DNA of 64,000 nt, from contig NZ_LMJY01000001.1 of NCBI RefSeq assembly GCF_001421325.1, forward strand, positions 379,501 through 443,500. The letters are read 5' to 3'. Numbering within the stretch: the first letter of the stretch is position 1; each line of letters starts with the position of its first letter. The notes beneath the pieces were generated by a model. It saw nothing but the letters and a program-made list of their open reading frames with translations, did no database searches and was not told where the DNA came from. Below, in pieces: positions 18,624-28,273 of the stretch. The DNA is from Novosphingobium sp. Leaf2 (lineage in GTDB: Bacteria; Pseudomonadota; Alphaproteobacteria; Sphingomonadales; Sphingomonadaceae). The position numbers were made by a program, and so were the translations under genes.

Positions 18624-18665
18624 CGTTTGACCTGAGCGGCACCGCATTTGACCTGCGCGGCAGCG
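18624..18665 (+). repeat. Two tandem 21-bp units between ubiA and gltX
   Basis: The units 18624-18644 and 18645-18665 differ at three of 21 positions and share a TTTGACCTG core and a GCGGCA core. They lie in the 68-base gap just before gltX. Two copies spaced by two helical turns could be a protein-binding pair or simply a local duplication. Confidence 0.7.
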
Positions 18666-18682
18666 GGCCGTAATCGCCGCCC

Positions 18683-20014
18683 ATGACCACCGTCACCCGC
18701 TTCGCACCGTCGCCCACCGGGCACCTCCACGTCGGCAACATCCGCGCTGCCCTGCACAACTTCCTGCTGGCCCGGCAGGCCGGCGGTCGGTTCGTGCTGC
18801 GGATCGACGATACCGACGCGGCGCGCAGCGAGGAGGCGTATGTCGATGCCATCCGCGCCGATCTTGCGTGGCTGGGGCTCGACTGGGACGCGCAGGAGCG
18901 CCAGTCCGCACGCTTTGCGATCTACGAGGCTGCTTTCGCGCGGCTGGAGGCGGCGGGCCGTGTCTATCCGTGCTGGGAGACGCCGCAAGAACTGGACTTG
19001 CGCCGCAAGGTGCTGCTGGGGCGCGGGTTGCCGCCCATCTACGACCGGGCCGCGCTGAAACTTACGGCGCAGGACAAAGCGGCGCGCATCGCTGCGGGCG
19101 ACCTGCCGCACTGGCGCTTCCTGCTGGACCATGACGAACCGATCGCATGGCAGGACGGGATTCGCGGGCCCCAGAAGTTCGATCCCGCCCAGATGAGCGA
19201 CCCGGTGGTGCGCCGCGCGGACGGATCGTGGCTGTATATGCTGCCGTCCGTGATCGACGATGTGGAGATGGGGATCACGCAGATCCTGCGCGGCGAGGAT
19301 CACGTGCCGAACACCGCCACCCAGGTACAGATGTTCACCGCGCTTGGCGCACCGATGCCGGCCTTTGCGCACGAGGCGCTGCTGGTCGGGGCGGAGGGCA
19401 AGTTGTCGAAGCGGCTGGGGTCACTGGGTGTGGCGCATTTCCGCGAGGCAGGGATCGAGCCGCAGGCGGTGGTGGCGCTGCTGGCCCGGCTGGGCACCAG
19501 CGACCCGGTGGACCCCGCGCTTGGTTTGCACGAACTGGCCGCTAGCTTCGATCTGGCCCACTTCGGCCGCGCTCCGGCACGCTTCGACGAGGCGGATCTG
19601 GAGCGGGTGAACGCCGCGGTGGTCCACGCGATGCCGTTCGCGGCGGCAGCGCCGCGCCTGCCGGACGGCATGAGCACAGAGGCGTGGGAGACGATTCGCC
19701 CCAACCTGACCCGCGTTGCCGAGGCGCAGGACTGGTGGGGCGTGGTTACCGGGCCGATCACTCATGTACTGCCAGCGGAGGACCGTGCATATGCCCTTCA
19801 GGCGGCTGACGTGCTGGCGACGCTGCCGTGGGACACGGACGTGTGGAAGGCGCTGACCGGCGCGCTCAAGGAGGCGACCGGGCGCAAGGGCAAGGCGCTG
19901 TTCCTGCCGCTGCGCCAAGCCCTGACCGGCATGGATCACGGGCCGGATATGGCCGCGTTGCTGCCGCTGATCGGGCGCGATGCCGCGCTGGAGCGATTGC
20001 GCGCAGCGGGATGA
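18683..20014 (+). CDS. gltX: Glutamyl-tRNA synthetase (GluRS paralogue)
   Basis: A 443-residue class I synthetase. The N-terminal Arg-Phe-Ala-Pro-Ser-Pro-Thr-Gly with a His-Val-Gly-Asn version of the HIGH motif and a Lys-Leu-Ser-Lys-Arg loop near residue 240 are clear. Alphaproteobacteria commonly carry two GluRS genes, one of which may charge tRNA-Gln for the amidotransferase route; which type this is cannot be settled without the second copy. The ATG at 18683 follows the 21-bp repeat pair. Confidence 0.93.
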   Translation: MTTVTRFAPSPTGHLHVGNIRAALHNFLLARQAGGRFVLRIDDTDAARSEEAYVDAIRADLAWLGLDWDAQERQSARFAIYEAAFARLEAAGRVYPCWETPQELDLRRKVLLGRGLPPIYDRAALKLTAQDKAARIAAGDLPHWRFLLDHDEPIAWQDGIRGPQKFDPAQMSDPVVRRADGSWLYMLPSVIDDVEMGITQILRGEDHVPNTATQVQMFTALGAPMPAFAHEALLVGAEGKLSKRLGSLGVAHFREAGIEPQAVVALLARLGTSDPVDPALGLHELAASFDLAHFGRAPARFDEADLERVNAAVVHAMPFAAAAPRLPDGMSTEAWETIRPNLTRVAEAQDWWGVVTGPITHVLPAEDRAYALQAADVLATLPWDTDVWKALTGALKEATGRKGKALFLPLRQALTGMDHGPDMAALLPLIGRDAALERLRAAG

Positions 20015-20091
20015 TTGGCGCGCATCACGGTTTGCGCGGCGCAACATAATATCTGTTTACATGGCATTCGCGTCCCGCTAGTGGCGCCGAC

Positions 20092-20172
20092 ATGTCCGTA
20101 CAGCCGATCATTATTACCACCCCGAAACCGACCGCGTTTGCGCGGTGGGCGTCGGCGGTGTGCATGGTTTAG
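20092..20172 (+). CDS. Possible 26-residue leader peptide before asd
   Basis: A complete small ORF (ATG to TAG) in the 265-base gap upstream of asd. Residues 6-10 are Ile-Ile-Ile-Thr-Thr and a third Thr follows at 14. Asd makes the shared precursor of threonine, isoleucine, methionine and lysine, so this composition would suit an attenuation leader sensing charged tRNA-Ile or tRNA-Thr. A GC-rich hairpin follows 20 bases after its stop. No good Shine-Dalgarno sequence is visible, and AT-rich promoter-like sequence (CATAATAT, GTTTACAT) lies 25-50 bases upstream. It is a hypothesis, not a recognised family. Confidence 0.4.
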   Translation: MSVQPIIITTPKPTAFARWASAVCMV

Positions 20173-20192
20173 GCAGGCACGCACGGACACTC

Positions 20193-20222
20193 ACCCCGCA
20201 TCCAGCAGGCGGGGTTCCTCTT
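20193..20222 (+). terminator. Attenuator-like hairpin upstream of asd
   Basis: A 7-bp stem ACCCCGC/GCGGGGT (20193-20199 with 20209-20215) and a 9-base loop, followed by the pyrimidine-rich TCCTCTT. The left arm could instead pair with 20142-20149 inside the mini-ORF, giving a possible alternative fold. The short, impure T-run makes this only a candidate. Confidence 0.35.
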
Positions 20223-20276
20223 CACGGAAAAATCTGGACCCTCGTTCTGCTTCAGCTTGAAGTAGGAGACGCATAG

Positions 20277-21308
<1,032 letters not shown>

Positions 21309-21323
21309 TTGGCGACGGTGGAG

Positions 21324-21354
21324 AAGGGGGTGGCGTGCTGGCCGCCCCCTTTAT
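21324..21354. terminator. Bidirectional terminator between asd and bdhA
   Basis: An 11-bp stem (21324-21334 with 21341-21351, one wobble) with a 6-base loop sits between the convergent genes. On the plus strand it is followed by TTATTCC. The right arm runs into the bdhA stop codon. Confidence 0.7.
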
Positions 21355-22130
21355 TCCATGAACCAGCCGTGGCTGGCCACCAGCGACTGGCCGGTGAGCG
21401 CGTTGGTGGGGAAGGCGGCGAAGAACAGCGCCACTTCGGCAATGTCCTCTACTGTCGTGAACTCCCCGTCCACCGTCTGGCCCAGCATTACGCGCTTCAC
21501 CACTTCGTCTTCGGAGATGTTCAGCTCCTTCGCCTGTTCGGGGATCTGCTTGTCCACCAGCGGGGTGCGCACGAACCCGGGGCAGATCACGTTGGTGCGC
21601 ACGCCCTTCTTGCCGCCCTCCTTGGCGATCACGCGCGACAGGCCCAGCAGGCCGTGCTTGGCCGTGACGTAGGCGCTTTTGAGCGGGCTGGCCTCCTTGG
21701 AGTGCACCGAACCCATGAAGATGATCGACCCGGACCCGGCGGCATACATGTGTGGCAGCACCGCCTTGGATGTCAGGAATGCGCCGTCCAGATGGATGGC
21801 CAGCATCTTTTTCCAGTCGGCATAGGCATAGTTTTCGACCGGGTTGACGATCTGGATGCCGGCGTTGGACACCAGCACATCCACCTGCCCCCAGGCCGCG
21901 ATCACTTTGGCGACGCCGTCGTTCACCTGCTCCTCGCTGGTAACGTCCATCGCCACCGCCATTGCGGTGCCGCCGCTGGCCGTGATGTCTTCCGCCGCCT
22001 TGCTGGCCGCATCAAGGTTAAGATCGGCGATCACCACGCGCGCGCCGTTTGCCGCATAAATTTGTGCGATGGCCTTGCCGATGCCGCTGGCGGCGCCGGT
22101 TACGACGCAGACCTTGTCGTTCAGTTTCAT
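21351..22130 (-). CDS. bdhA: 3-hydroxybutyrate dehydrogenase
   Basis: A 259-residue short-chain dehydrogenase converting 3-hydroxybutyrate to acetoacetate with NAD. The cofactor motif Thr-Gly-Ala-Ala-Ser-Gly-Ile-Gly is at 11-18 and the catalytic Ser141, Tyr154 and Lys158 are in place. The His143, Lys151 context ([15 protein letters not shown]) and the Gly-Trp-Phe-Met-Glu C-terminus match HBDHs specifically. It overlaps the upstream patatin-like gene by ATGA, so the two form an operon. Its product acetoacetate is the substrate of the ScoAB transferase at the window start. Confidence 0.94.
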   Translation of the reverse strand: MKLNDKVCVVTGAASGIGKAIAQIYAANGARVVIADLNLDAASKAAEDITASGGTAMAVAMDVTSEEQVNDGVAKVIAAWGQVDVLVSNAGIQIVNPVENYAYADWKKMLAIHLDGAFLTSKAVLPHMYAAGSGSIIFMGSVHSKEASPLKSAYVTAKHGLLGLSRVIAKEGGKKGVRTNVICPGFVRTPLVDKQIPEQAKELNISEDEVVKRVMLGQTVDGEFTTVEDIAEVALFFAAFPTNALTGQSLVASHGWFME

Positions 22131-23293
22131 GCTGCTTCTCCATCGTGCGGGACGTCAAGGGGGTGCTGCAGGCGATCCCCGTCGTGATCCCCGGCCAGAT
22201 CGAACGTCACGATCTCGTCCGGGCTGACATCACGGTTGATCCATTCGGGGTGGGACAGCGAGCGCTGCGCGTCATGCTGGCCGCATGCCCAGTGCTCGTT
22301 CACCGTCCTGCGTGAAAATTCGTAGTCCTTGCTGTTCGTCTCGTACCCGCGCGCCCGGTTGATGAGGTGCATCACCGCCACCGCGCCGGCGGAGCGGGCA
22401 TGGAGCAGGCGGACGAGATCGGGATCGTCACGCAATTCCGCGGGCAGCTTGCGGCGCAGGCGCTTGGCCGCCGCGCGCATCTTTTGCAGTTCCTGCGACA
22501 TGTCGGTGTTGAAGCGGGTGCGGCTGGAAAACCGGATGTCCTTTTCGCGCTGTGCCACGTCCGCCATCGTGGTGGGCACGATCCCGCGTGAGGAAAACAG
22601 GTCCACCTGGTATACGTTCATCTCCCGCGGGGAACGATTGTCCAGAATGTATTGCAGCGGGGTATTGGACACCAGACCGCCGTCCCAATACCACTCGCCG
22701 TCGATCTCCACCGGCGGAAAACCGGGCGGCAGCGCGCCGCTGGCCATGATGTGTTCGGGCCCGATGGTGCGTTCGGTATTATCGAAATATGCGAAGTTGC
22801 CGTCCAGCATGTTGACCGCGCCCACGCTGAAACGCACATCCGCCCGGTTGAGCCGGTCGAAATCGACCAGTTCCAGCAGCGTGGCGCGCAGCGGCGTGGT
22901 GTCATAATAGCTCAGCCGCGAAAGGTCGTTCGGCCATTCGGGCAGCGGGATCGGAAAGCGCGGCGTGAAGAACCCCGGCGCGCCGAACATGGCGGTGTAA
23001 CCCGCGGCAAATTCGTTCATCGCGCGCCGGGCGAAGCCGGCAGGGCCGTCCACCCGGTATTGCAGTTCGCGCGAGACCATATCCCAGAACCGGCGCATCG
23101 CCGGCAGACGGTCGCCGGGCGCGTTGCCGGCGATGATCGCCGCGTTGATGGCACCGATGGAGATGCCCGCGACCCAGTCGATCGCGATGTCGTGTGCTTC
23201 CAGCACTTCGTACACGCCGGCCTGGTAGGCTCCCAGCGCGCCGCCGCCCTGAAGCACGAGGACGGATTGCGGGTCAGGATCAGGCGTGTTCAT
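22127..23293 (-). CDS. Patatin-like phospholipase with DUF3734 tail
   Basis: A 388-residue protein. The N-terminal patatin domain has the oxyanion Gly-Gly-Gly-Ala-Leu-Gly (16-21), nucleophile Ser45 in Gly-Ile-Ser-Ile-Gly and catalytic Asp204 in Asp-Gly-Gly; the C-terminal third fits DUF3734. Such proteins are lipid acyl hydrolases. Its coupling to bdhA (4-base overlap) and a PhaR-like palindrome at its promoter suggest a link with PHB granules or 3-hydroxybutyrate esters, which is inference. The ATG at 23293 is preferred; a start 11 codons upstream would lie inside the operator region. Confidence 0.88.
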   Translation of the reverse strand: MNTPDPDPQSVLVLQGGGALGAYQAGVYEVLEAHDIAIDWVAGISIGAINAAIIAGNAPGDRLPAMRRFWDMVSRELQYRVDGPAGFARRAMNEFAAGYTAMFGAPGFFTPRFPIPLPEWPNDLSRLSYYDTTPLRATLLELVDFDRLNRADVRFSVGAVNMLDGNFAYFDNTERTIGPEHIMASGALPPGFPPVEIDGEWYWDGGLVSNTPLQYILDNRSPREMNVYQVDLFSSRGIVPTTMADVAQREKDIRFSSRTRFNTDMSQELQKMRAAAKRLRRKLPAELRDDPDLVRLLHARSAGAVAVMHLINRARGYETNSKDYEFSRRTVNEHWACGQHDAQRSLSHPEWINRDVSPDEIVTFDLAGDHDGDRLQHPLDVPHDGEAA

Positions 23294-23318
23294 CGTACGG
23301 TCCAACCGATCAGAGGTA

Positions 23319-23333
23319 TGCTGCATTGCAGCA
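23319..23333. promoter_or_regulatory. PhaR-like palindromic operator
   Basis: TGCTGCATTGCAGCA is a perfect 15-base palindrome (7-base arms around a central T) located 26-40 bases before the patatin start. It contains CTGC-N3-GCAG, the type of site reported for the PHB-responsive repressor PhaR in alphaproteobacteria. It overlaps the downstream edge of the predicted -10 box, where a repressor would block initiation. Binding by PhaR is inferred. Confidence 0.6.
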
Positions 23334-23360
23334 AATAGAGGCGCGCTGGACTGCCTGCAA
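23332..23360 (-). promoter_or_regulatory. Predicted promoter of the patatin-bdhA operon
   Basis: On the minus strand TTGCAG (23355-23360) and TATTTG (23332-23337) are separated by 17 bases, a reasonable sigma-70 arrangement. The palindrome begins within the -10 box and covers the expected start site. Confidence 0.4.
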
Positions 23361-23383
23361 GCCCGTTCATCGCACGCGCTGGC

Positions 23384-26131
23384 CTATGCCGTTTCCATTT
23401 CCGGCTCCGTGGTCGCCTCGATCAGCCGCCGTTCCAGGGTTTTCAGCCTGGCCGGCGCGGTCAACTTTTCGCCTAGCAGGTCGGTGACGTAGAACGTATC
23501 CGCGGCGCGCTCGCCATAGGTGGCGATATGCGCGGAATGGACCATCAGCTTGGATTCGAACAGGCCATGCGCCAGCCGGTTGAGCAGCGCGGGGCGATCC
23601 CGCGCATTGACCTCGACCACGGTGAAGCGGTTTGAGGCCTTGTTGTCGAACACCACGCGCGGGCGCACGTCGAAGGCATCGGCGCGGGGCCGGGCATCGG
23701 GGCGGGCCACCAGCTGCGGCAGGATCTTGATCCGGTTCGCCAGCGCGCTTTCGATCGAATGCGCCAACCGGGTAAGCTGGGATTCTTCCATGAATGGGCG
23801 GCCCAGCGGATCCTGGATCAGGAAGTTATCGACTGCGCGCCCGGTGCGGGTGGTGTGGATGCGCGCGTCGATGATGTTGCCGCCGGCCAGATGGATGCCG
23901 CCGGCAATGCGGTAGAACAGGCCGGGATGGTCCGATGCGATCACGGTCACCAGCGTGGCCCCGCGCGCCGGATAGTATTCGGTAAAGATGGAAAGCGGGT
24001 CGTCCTTGGAGGCGACGATTTGCACCAGATTGCGGGCGATCACGTCCTCGGGCTCGGCGATCCAGTAGGCGTCGCCCATGATCGGGCCGATATCGTCTAT
24101 CAACGCGGCGAGGCTGCTGCTCAGCGCGGCGACGGCGGCCTTCTTGGCCTCCACCCGCTTGGGCCTGCCGAACTCGGCATGGCCCAGCCGCAGGCGTTCC
24201 TCCGCCGCGCCGTACAGTGTGGCGATCAACTGGCGCTTCCAGGAATTCCAGGTGCCCGGCCCTACCGCCCGGATGTCCACCACGGTCAGGATCGTCAGCT
24301 GGCGCAGGCGATCGACCGACTGCACCACTTCCACGAAGTCGGCGATGGTCTTGCCGTCCGACAAGTCGCGCTTGAAGGCGGTGGCGGATAGCAGCAGGTG
24401 ATGGCGCACCAGCCAGGACACCAGCTCGGTCTCGTCCGCATCCAGGCCGAAGCGCGGGCACAGCTTGCGGGCGATCTCCGCGCCCAGCACCGAGTGGTCG
24501 CCCTGCCTCCCCTTCGCGATATCGTGGAGCAGCACCGCCACATACAGCGCGCGGCGCGACCGGATCTTGTGGATGATATCCTGCGACAGCGGATGATCAC
24601 CGGCCAGTTCGCCTTTCTCGATGCGCGAGACCAGGCCGATGGCGCGGATCGTATGCTCGTCCACCGTATAGTGGTGATACATATCGAACTGCATCTGCGC
24701 GTTGACGCGGCCGAATTCGGTGACGAAGCGCCCGAACACGCCCGTCTCGTTGAAACTGCGCAGCGCGATCTCCGGGTTCCGGCGGCTGGTGAGCAGTTCC
24801 ATGAACAGGTCGTTGGCGCGCTTGTCGCGGCGCACGTCATCGCGGATCAGCACGGCATCGCGCCCGATCAGGCGCAGCGTCTCGGGGTGGATTTCCAGCC
24901 CCTCGCGCTCAGCCAGCACGAAGATCTCGACCATGCGTACGGGATCGGCGGCGAACCAGTCGTCGGTTGGCGCCTTTAGCCGACCGCCGAAAACAACATA
25001 GCCTTTGAGCAGGCGCTGCTTGGCGCGAAAACCCGCCAGCAGCCCGCGCGGCTGGCGTTTGGCGAACTGCTCGTCCAGCTGGGCCAGGAACACGCCGGTC
25101 AGGCTGCCCACCACTTTGGCCTGCAGAAAGAACATCTGCATGAAGCGCTCCACCGCGCTCTTGCCGGGGCGGTCGGAGAAGTTCATCCGCGCCGCCACTT
25201 CGCGCTGGAGGTCGAACGTCAGCCGGTCCTCGGCGCGGTTGGTGATGGTGTGCAGGTGGCAGCGCACCGCCCAGAAGAACGCTTCGGCGCGGCGGAAGGC
25301 GCGGTATTCCTTGGTAGTCAGCAGGCCCACGTCCACCAGTTCGGACGGCGCGCGCACCTGATGGATATACTTGCCGATCCAGTAGAGGGTGTGCAGGTCG
25401 CGCAAGCTGCCCTTGCCTTCCTTCACATTGGGTTCGACCACATAGCGGCTGTCGCCCATGCGCTTGTGGCGTTCCTCGCGCTCGGCCAGCTTTTCGATCA
25501 CGAACTGGCGCTCGGTGCCGGACACCACGTCTTTGAAGAAGCGCACCCGCGCTTCCTCGTACAAGTCCTGATCGCCCCAGACGTAGCGCCCTTCGAGCAT
25601 CGCGGTGCGGATCGTCAGGTCCGCCTTGGACATGCGCACCATGTCGTCGAGCGAGCGGCTGGAATGGCCGATCTTGAGCGACAGGTCCCACAGCATATAC
25701 AACATCGCCTCGATGACCTGCTCGCACCAGGCGGCCTGCTTGCCCGAGGTCAGGAAGGCGATATCGACGTCCGAATGCGGGGCCATCTCGCCCCGGCCAT
25801 AGCCGCCCACCGCCATGATCGTCAGGCGTTCGCCGTGGGGTCGTGCAGCCGCCGGGTGGACGTTGTTGACGATGTGATCGTGAATCACCCGGATCAGCTG
25901 GTCCACCAGGAAAGCCTGCGCTTCGGCGACTTCGTGCCCGGCGGACGGCTTGGCGATGAGCCGCCGGGCGATCTCCTCACGCCCCTCAGCCAGCGCCGTG
26001 CGCAGCACTTCGACCACGAAGGGCCGCGCCTTGGTTGCCCCATAGGCCTGCGTCAGCTTGTCGATGGTGAGGACAAGATCGCGCCGGTCGACGACGGCGC
26101 GCGGTGAGGGAATGCGGATTACGCTGTTCAT
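23384..26131 (-). CDS. glnD: [Protein-PII] uridylyltransferase/uridylyl-removing enzyme
   Basis: A 915-residue bifunctional sensor that uridylylates PII when glutamine is low and removes UMP when it is high. The nucleotidyltransferase motif Gly-Gly-Tyr-Gly-Arg-Gly-Glu-Met then Asp121-Val-Asp123 is intact; the HD hydrolase domain shows Leu-Leu-His-Asp-Ile-Ala-Lys-Gly near residue 530; two ACT domains occupy roughly 725-800 and 835-905. Its target PII (with Tyr51) is encoded in this window near 42.6 kb, next to glnA. The gene is divergent from lgt and 90 bases upstream of the patatin gene. Confidence 0.97.
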   Translation of the reverse strand: MNSVIRIPSPRAVVDRRDLVLTIDKLTQAYGATKARPFVVEVLRTALAEGREEIARRLIAKPSAGHEVAEAQAFLVDQLIRVIHDHIVNNVHPAAARPHGERLTIMAVGGYGRGEMAPHSDVDIAFLTSGKQAAWCEQVIEAMLYMLWDLSLKIGHSSRSLDDMVRMSKADLTIRTAMLEGRYVWGDQDLYEEARVRFFKDVVSGTERQFVIEKLAEREERHKRMGDSRYVVEPNVKEGKGSLRDLHTLYWIGKYIHQVRAPSELVDVGLLTTKEYRAFRRAEAFFWAVRCHLHTITNRAEDRLTFDLQREVAARMNFSDRPGKSAVERFMQMFFLQAKVVGSLTGVFLAQLDEQFAKRQPRGLLAGFRAKQRLLKGYVVFGGRLKAPTDDWFAADPVRMVEIFVLAEREGLEIHPETLRLIGRDAVLIRDDVRRDKRANDLFMELLTSRRNPEIALRSFNETGVFGRFVTEFGRVNAQMQFDMYHHYTVDEHTIRAIGLVSRIEKGELAGDHPLSQDIIHKIRSRRALYVAVLLHDIAKGRQGDHSVLGAEIARKLCPRFGLDADETELVSWLVRHHLLLSATAFKRDLSDGKTIADFVEVVQSVDRLRQLTILTVVDIRAVGPGTWNSWKRQLIATLYGAAEERLRLGHAEFGRPKRVEAKKAAVAALSSSLAALIDDIGPIMGDAYWIAEPEDVIARNLVQIVASKDDPLSIFTEYYPARGATLVTVIASDHPGLFYRIAGGIHLAGGNIIDARIHTTRTGRAVDNFLIQDPLGRPFMEESQLTRLAHSIESALANRIKILPQLVARPDARPRADAFDVRPRVVFDNKASNRFTVVEVNARDRPALLNRLAHGLFESKLMVHSAHIATYGERAADTFYVTDLLGEKLTAPARLKTLERRLIEATTEPEMETA

Positions 26132-26322
26132 GGACCTGTGTATCTAGCCGTTGTGCGGGCCGGGGAAAAGGCGCTGGTGACGATCGTCGTGATCGCGCTT
26201 GGGCGGATTATGGCAGGGGAAGATGAAATGCCTGCTACCATCGCACCCCGGGCTATGCCAGAAGGCCGGCCGACGCAGGCCATGAGGCCCCGCCCGGACA
26301 TGACATACGCGAGGTCCACGAG

Positions 26323-27219
26323 TTGTCCCTGACATTGCTTGCCGCCGCTGCGGCGAATGCCCCTGAGCCCATCTACTGGGTCAACCTGGGCCTCAAGAAC
26401 TATCTGTTCCGCATCGGCACTTTCGAGCTGCGCTGGTATTCGCTGGCGTATCTGGCCGGCATCGTGCTGGGATACTGGCACTTGTCGCGCATGATCAAGG
26501 CCCCCGGCGCGCCGATGGCGCAGCGCCATGCCGATGACCTGTTCTTCTACTGCACCATCGGCATCATCCTGGGCGGACGGCTTGGCTACGCCACGTTCTA
26601 CACCGGAGGCAAATCCGATATTCCCAGCCTTTGGGCGCATCCCACCGAACTGGTGCAGCTGTGGCATGGCGGGATGAGCTTTCATGGCGGGCTGATCGGC
26701 GTGCTGCTGGCGCTGGCCTGGGTATCGTGGCGCAACAAGCTGAACCTGCTGCGCGTGGCGGACTATGTGGCGGTATGTGTGCCGTTCGGCATGCTGTTTG
26801 GCCGGCTCGCCAACTTCATCAATGGCGAACTGTGGGGCCGGGTGGTGAGCGGGCCGCTGCCGTGGGCCATGGTGTTTCCCGATGCCGGCCCGCTGCCCCG
26901 CCATCCCAGCCAGCTTTACGAAGCCGGTCTGGAAGGCCTGGCGATGATCGCGATCATGCTGCCGCTGTTCTGGAAAACGCGGGCGCGGTATCGCCCCGGC
27001 CTGCTGGTGGGCGTATTCACCGCCGGTATCGCGCTGGCGCGCTTCACGGTCGAATTCTTCCGTGAACCGGACAAGCAGTTGCAGGAATTCGCCCGCGTCA
27101 CCGGCCTGTCGATGGGCCAGTGGCTGACGATCCCGCTGATCCTGCTCGGCATTTTGCTGGTGCTCCGCGCGCTGTCGCGCCCGCAGTTGGCGACCCGCCG
27201 CCCGATCGAGATCACCTGA
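26323..27219 (+). CDS. lgt: Prolipoprotein diacylglyceryl transferase
   Basis: A 298-residue inner-membrane enzyme that transfers diacylglyceryl to the lipobox cysteine of preprolipoproteins, the step before signal peptidase II and Lnt. The Lgt signature Gly-Arg-Leu-Ala-Asn-Phe-Ile-Asn-Gly-Glu-Leu-Trp-Gly-Arg and the Trp-His-Gly-Gly-Met-Ser-Phe-His-Gly-Gly segment are present, with about seven membrane helices. The start is TTG at 26323, with GAGG eight bases upstream. It is followed after 4 bases by a MidA-type methyltransferase, a common alphaproteobacterial pairing. Confidence 0.96.
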   Translation: MSLTLLAAAAANAPEPIYWVNLGLKNYLFRIGTFELRWYSLAYLAGIVLGYWHLSRMIKAPGAPMAQRHADDLFFYCTIGIILGGRLGYATFYTGGKSDIPSLWAHPTELVQLWHGGMSFHGGLIGVLLALAWVSWRNKLNLLRVADYVAVCVPFGMLFGRLANFINGELWGRVVSGPLPWAMVFPDAGPLPRHPSQLYEAGLEGLAMIAIMLPLFWKTRARYRPGLLVGVFTAGIALARFTVEFFREPDKQLQEFARVTGLSMGQWLTIPLILLGILLVLRALSRPQLATRRPIEIT

Positions 27220-27223
27220 GCCG

Positions 27224-28273
27224 ATGGTAGCAGGGGAAACGCTTGCGGACATGTTCCGCAGGCTGATCGCCAACCACGGGCCGATCACGCTGCAGCACTA
27301 CATGGGCGAATCGAACGCCCGCTACTACGCCGCCAATGACCCGCTGGGCAGCGCGGGCGATTTCGTGACCGCGCCTGAAATCAGCCAGATGTTCGGCGAA
27401 CTGATCGGCGTGTGGCTGACTGATATGTGGACCCGCGCGGGAAGGCCTGCCGGGGTCCGCTATGTGGAACTGGGTCCGGGGCGCGGCACATTGGCCAGCG
27501 ATGCCCTGCGGGTGATGCGCCGGCACGGGCTGGAGCCGCCGGTGCACTTCGTGGAAGGCTCCGCCGCGCTGCGCCGTTTGCAGGCCAGCGCGGTGCCCGG
27601 CGCGCACTGGCACGACGATCCGGGCAGCTTGCCCGACGACGGTCCCGTGCTGCTGGTGGGCAACGAATTTCTCGATGCGCTGCCGGTGCGCCAGATGGTG
27701 AAGACCGCGCAAGGCTGGCGCGAACGTATGGTGGACTGGCAGGACGGCCGTTTCCTGCCGGTGTCGGGAGACCGCCCGATGGATGCCGCCGTGCCGCCGC
27801 ACTGGCGCGATGCGCCTGACCAGACGGTGATCGAAAGCTGCCCCGCCGCCGCCGCCGTGGTGGACGAGATCGCGCGCCGTCTGGCCCGGCATGGCGGCGC
27901 GGGCTTGCTGATCGATTATGGCTATACCGCCGCGCAGACCGGATCGACCCTGCAGGCCGTGCGCGCCCACCAAAAGGTGGATCCGTTCGCCGCGCCGGGC
28001 GAGGCGGACCTGACGTGCCTGGTGGACTTTGCCGCAGCCGCTGAGGTGGCCACGGTTGCCGGCGCGCGGCATCTGGGCACCACCGGGCAGGGAGATTTCC
28101 TGCGCGCGCTGGGCATCCAGACGCGCGCCGCACAGCTTTCCAATGTTGCACCGCCGCAGTCTTCTGCGATACGTGCAGCAGTGCACAGATTGATCGACGG
28201 GGACGAGATGGGGGAATTATTCAAGGTGATGGGCCTGGCTGCGCCGGGCTGGCCCGATGGGGCGGCGTTTTGA
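27224..28273 (+). CDS. SAM-dependent methyltransferase, MidA/NDUFAF7 family
   Basis: A 349-residue protein of COG1565/DUF185. It has Tyr-Met-Gly-Glu-Ser-Asn-Ala-Arg-Tyr-Tyr and Gly-Asp-Phe-Val-Thr-Ala-Pro-Glu-Ile-Ser near the N-terminus, the SAM loop Glu-Leu-Gly-Pro-Gly-Arg-Gly-Thr, and Gly-Asn-Glu-Phe-Leu-Asp-Ala-Leu-Pro. The mitochondrial homologue methylates an arginine of a complex I subunit; the bacterial role is presumed similar but unproven. It lies 4 bases after lgt and overlaps the following TTG start by four bases. Confidence 0.9.
   Translation: MVAGETLADMFRRLIANHGPITLQHYMGESNARYYAANDPLGSAGDFVTAPEISQMFGELIGVWLTDMWTRAGRPAGVRYVELGPGRGTLASDALRVMRRHGLEPPVHFVEGSAALRRLQASAVPGAHWHDDPGSLPDDGPVLLVGNEFLDALPVRQMVKTAQGWRERMVDWQDGRFLPVSGDRPMDAAVPPHWRDAPDQTVIESCPAAAAVVDEIARRLARHGGAGLLIDYGYTAAQTGSTLQAVRAHQKVDPFAAPGEADLTCLVDFAAAAEVATVAGARHLGTTGQGDFLRALGIQTRAAQLSNVAPPQSSAIRAAVHRLIDGDEMGELFKVMGLAAPGWPDGAAF

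Noticed and set aside
26132..26322. Short open frames on both strands between glnD and lgt.
   Set aside because: No ribosome sites or family resemblance; the region is a divergent promoter gap.
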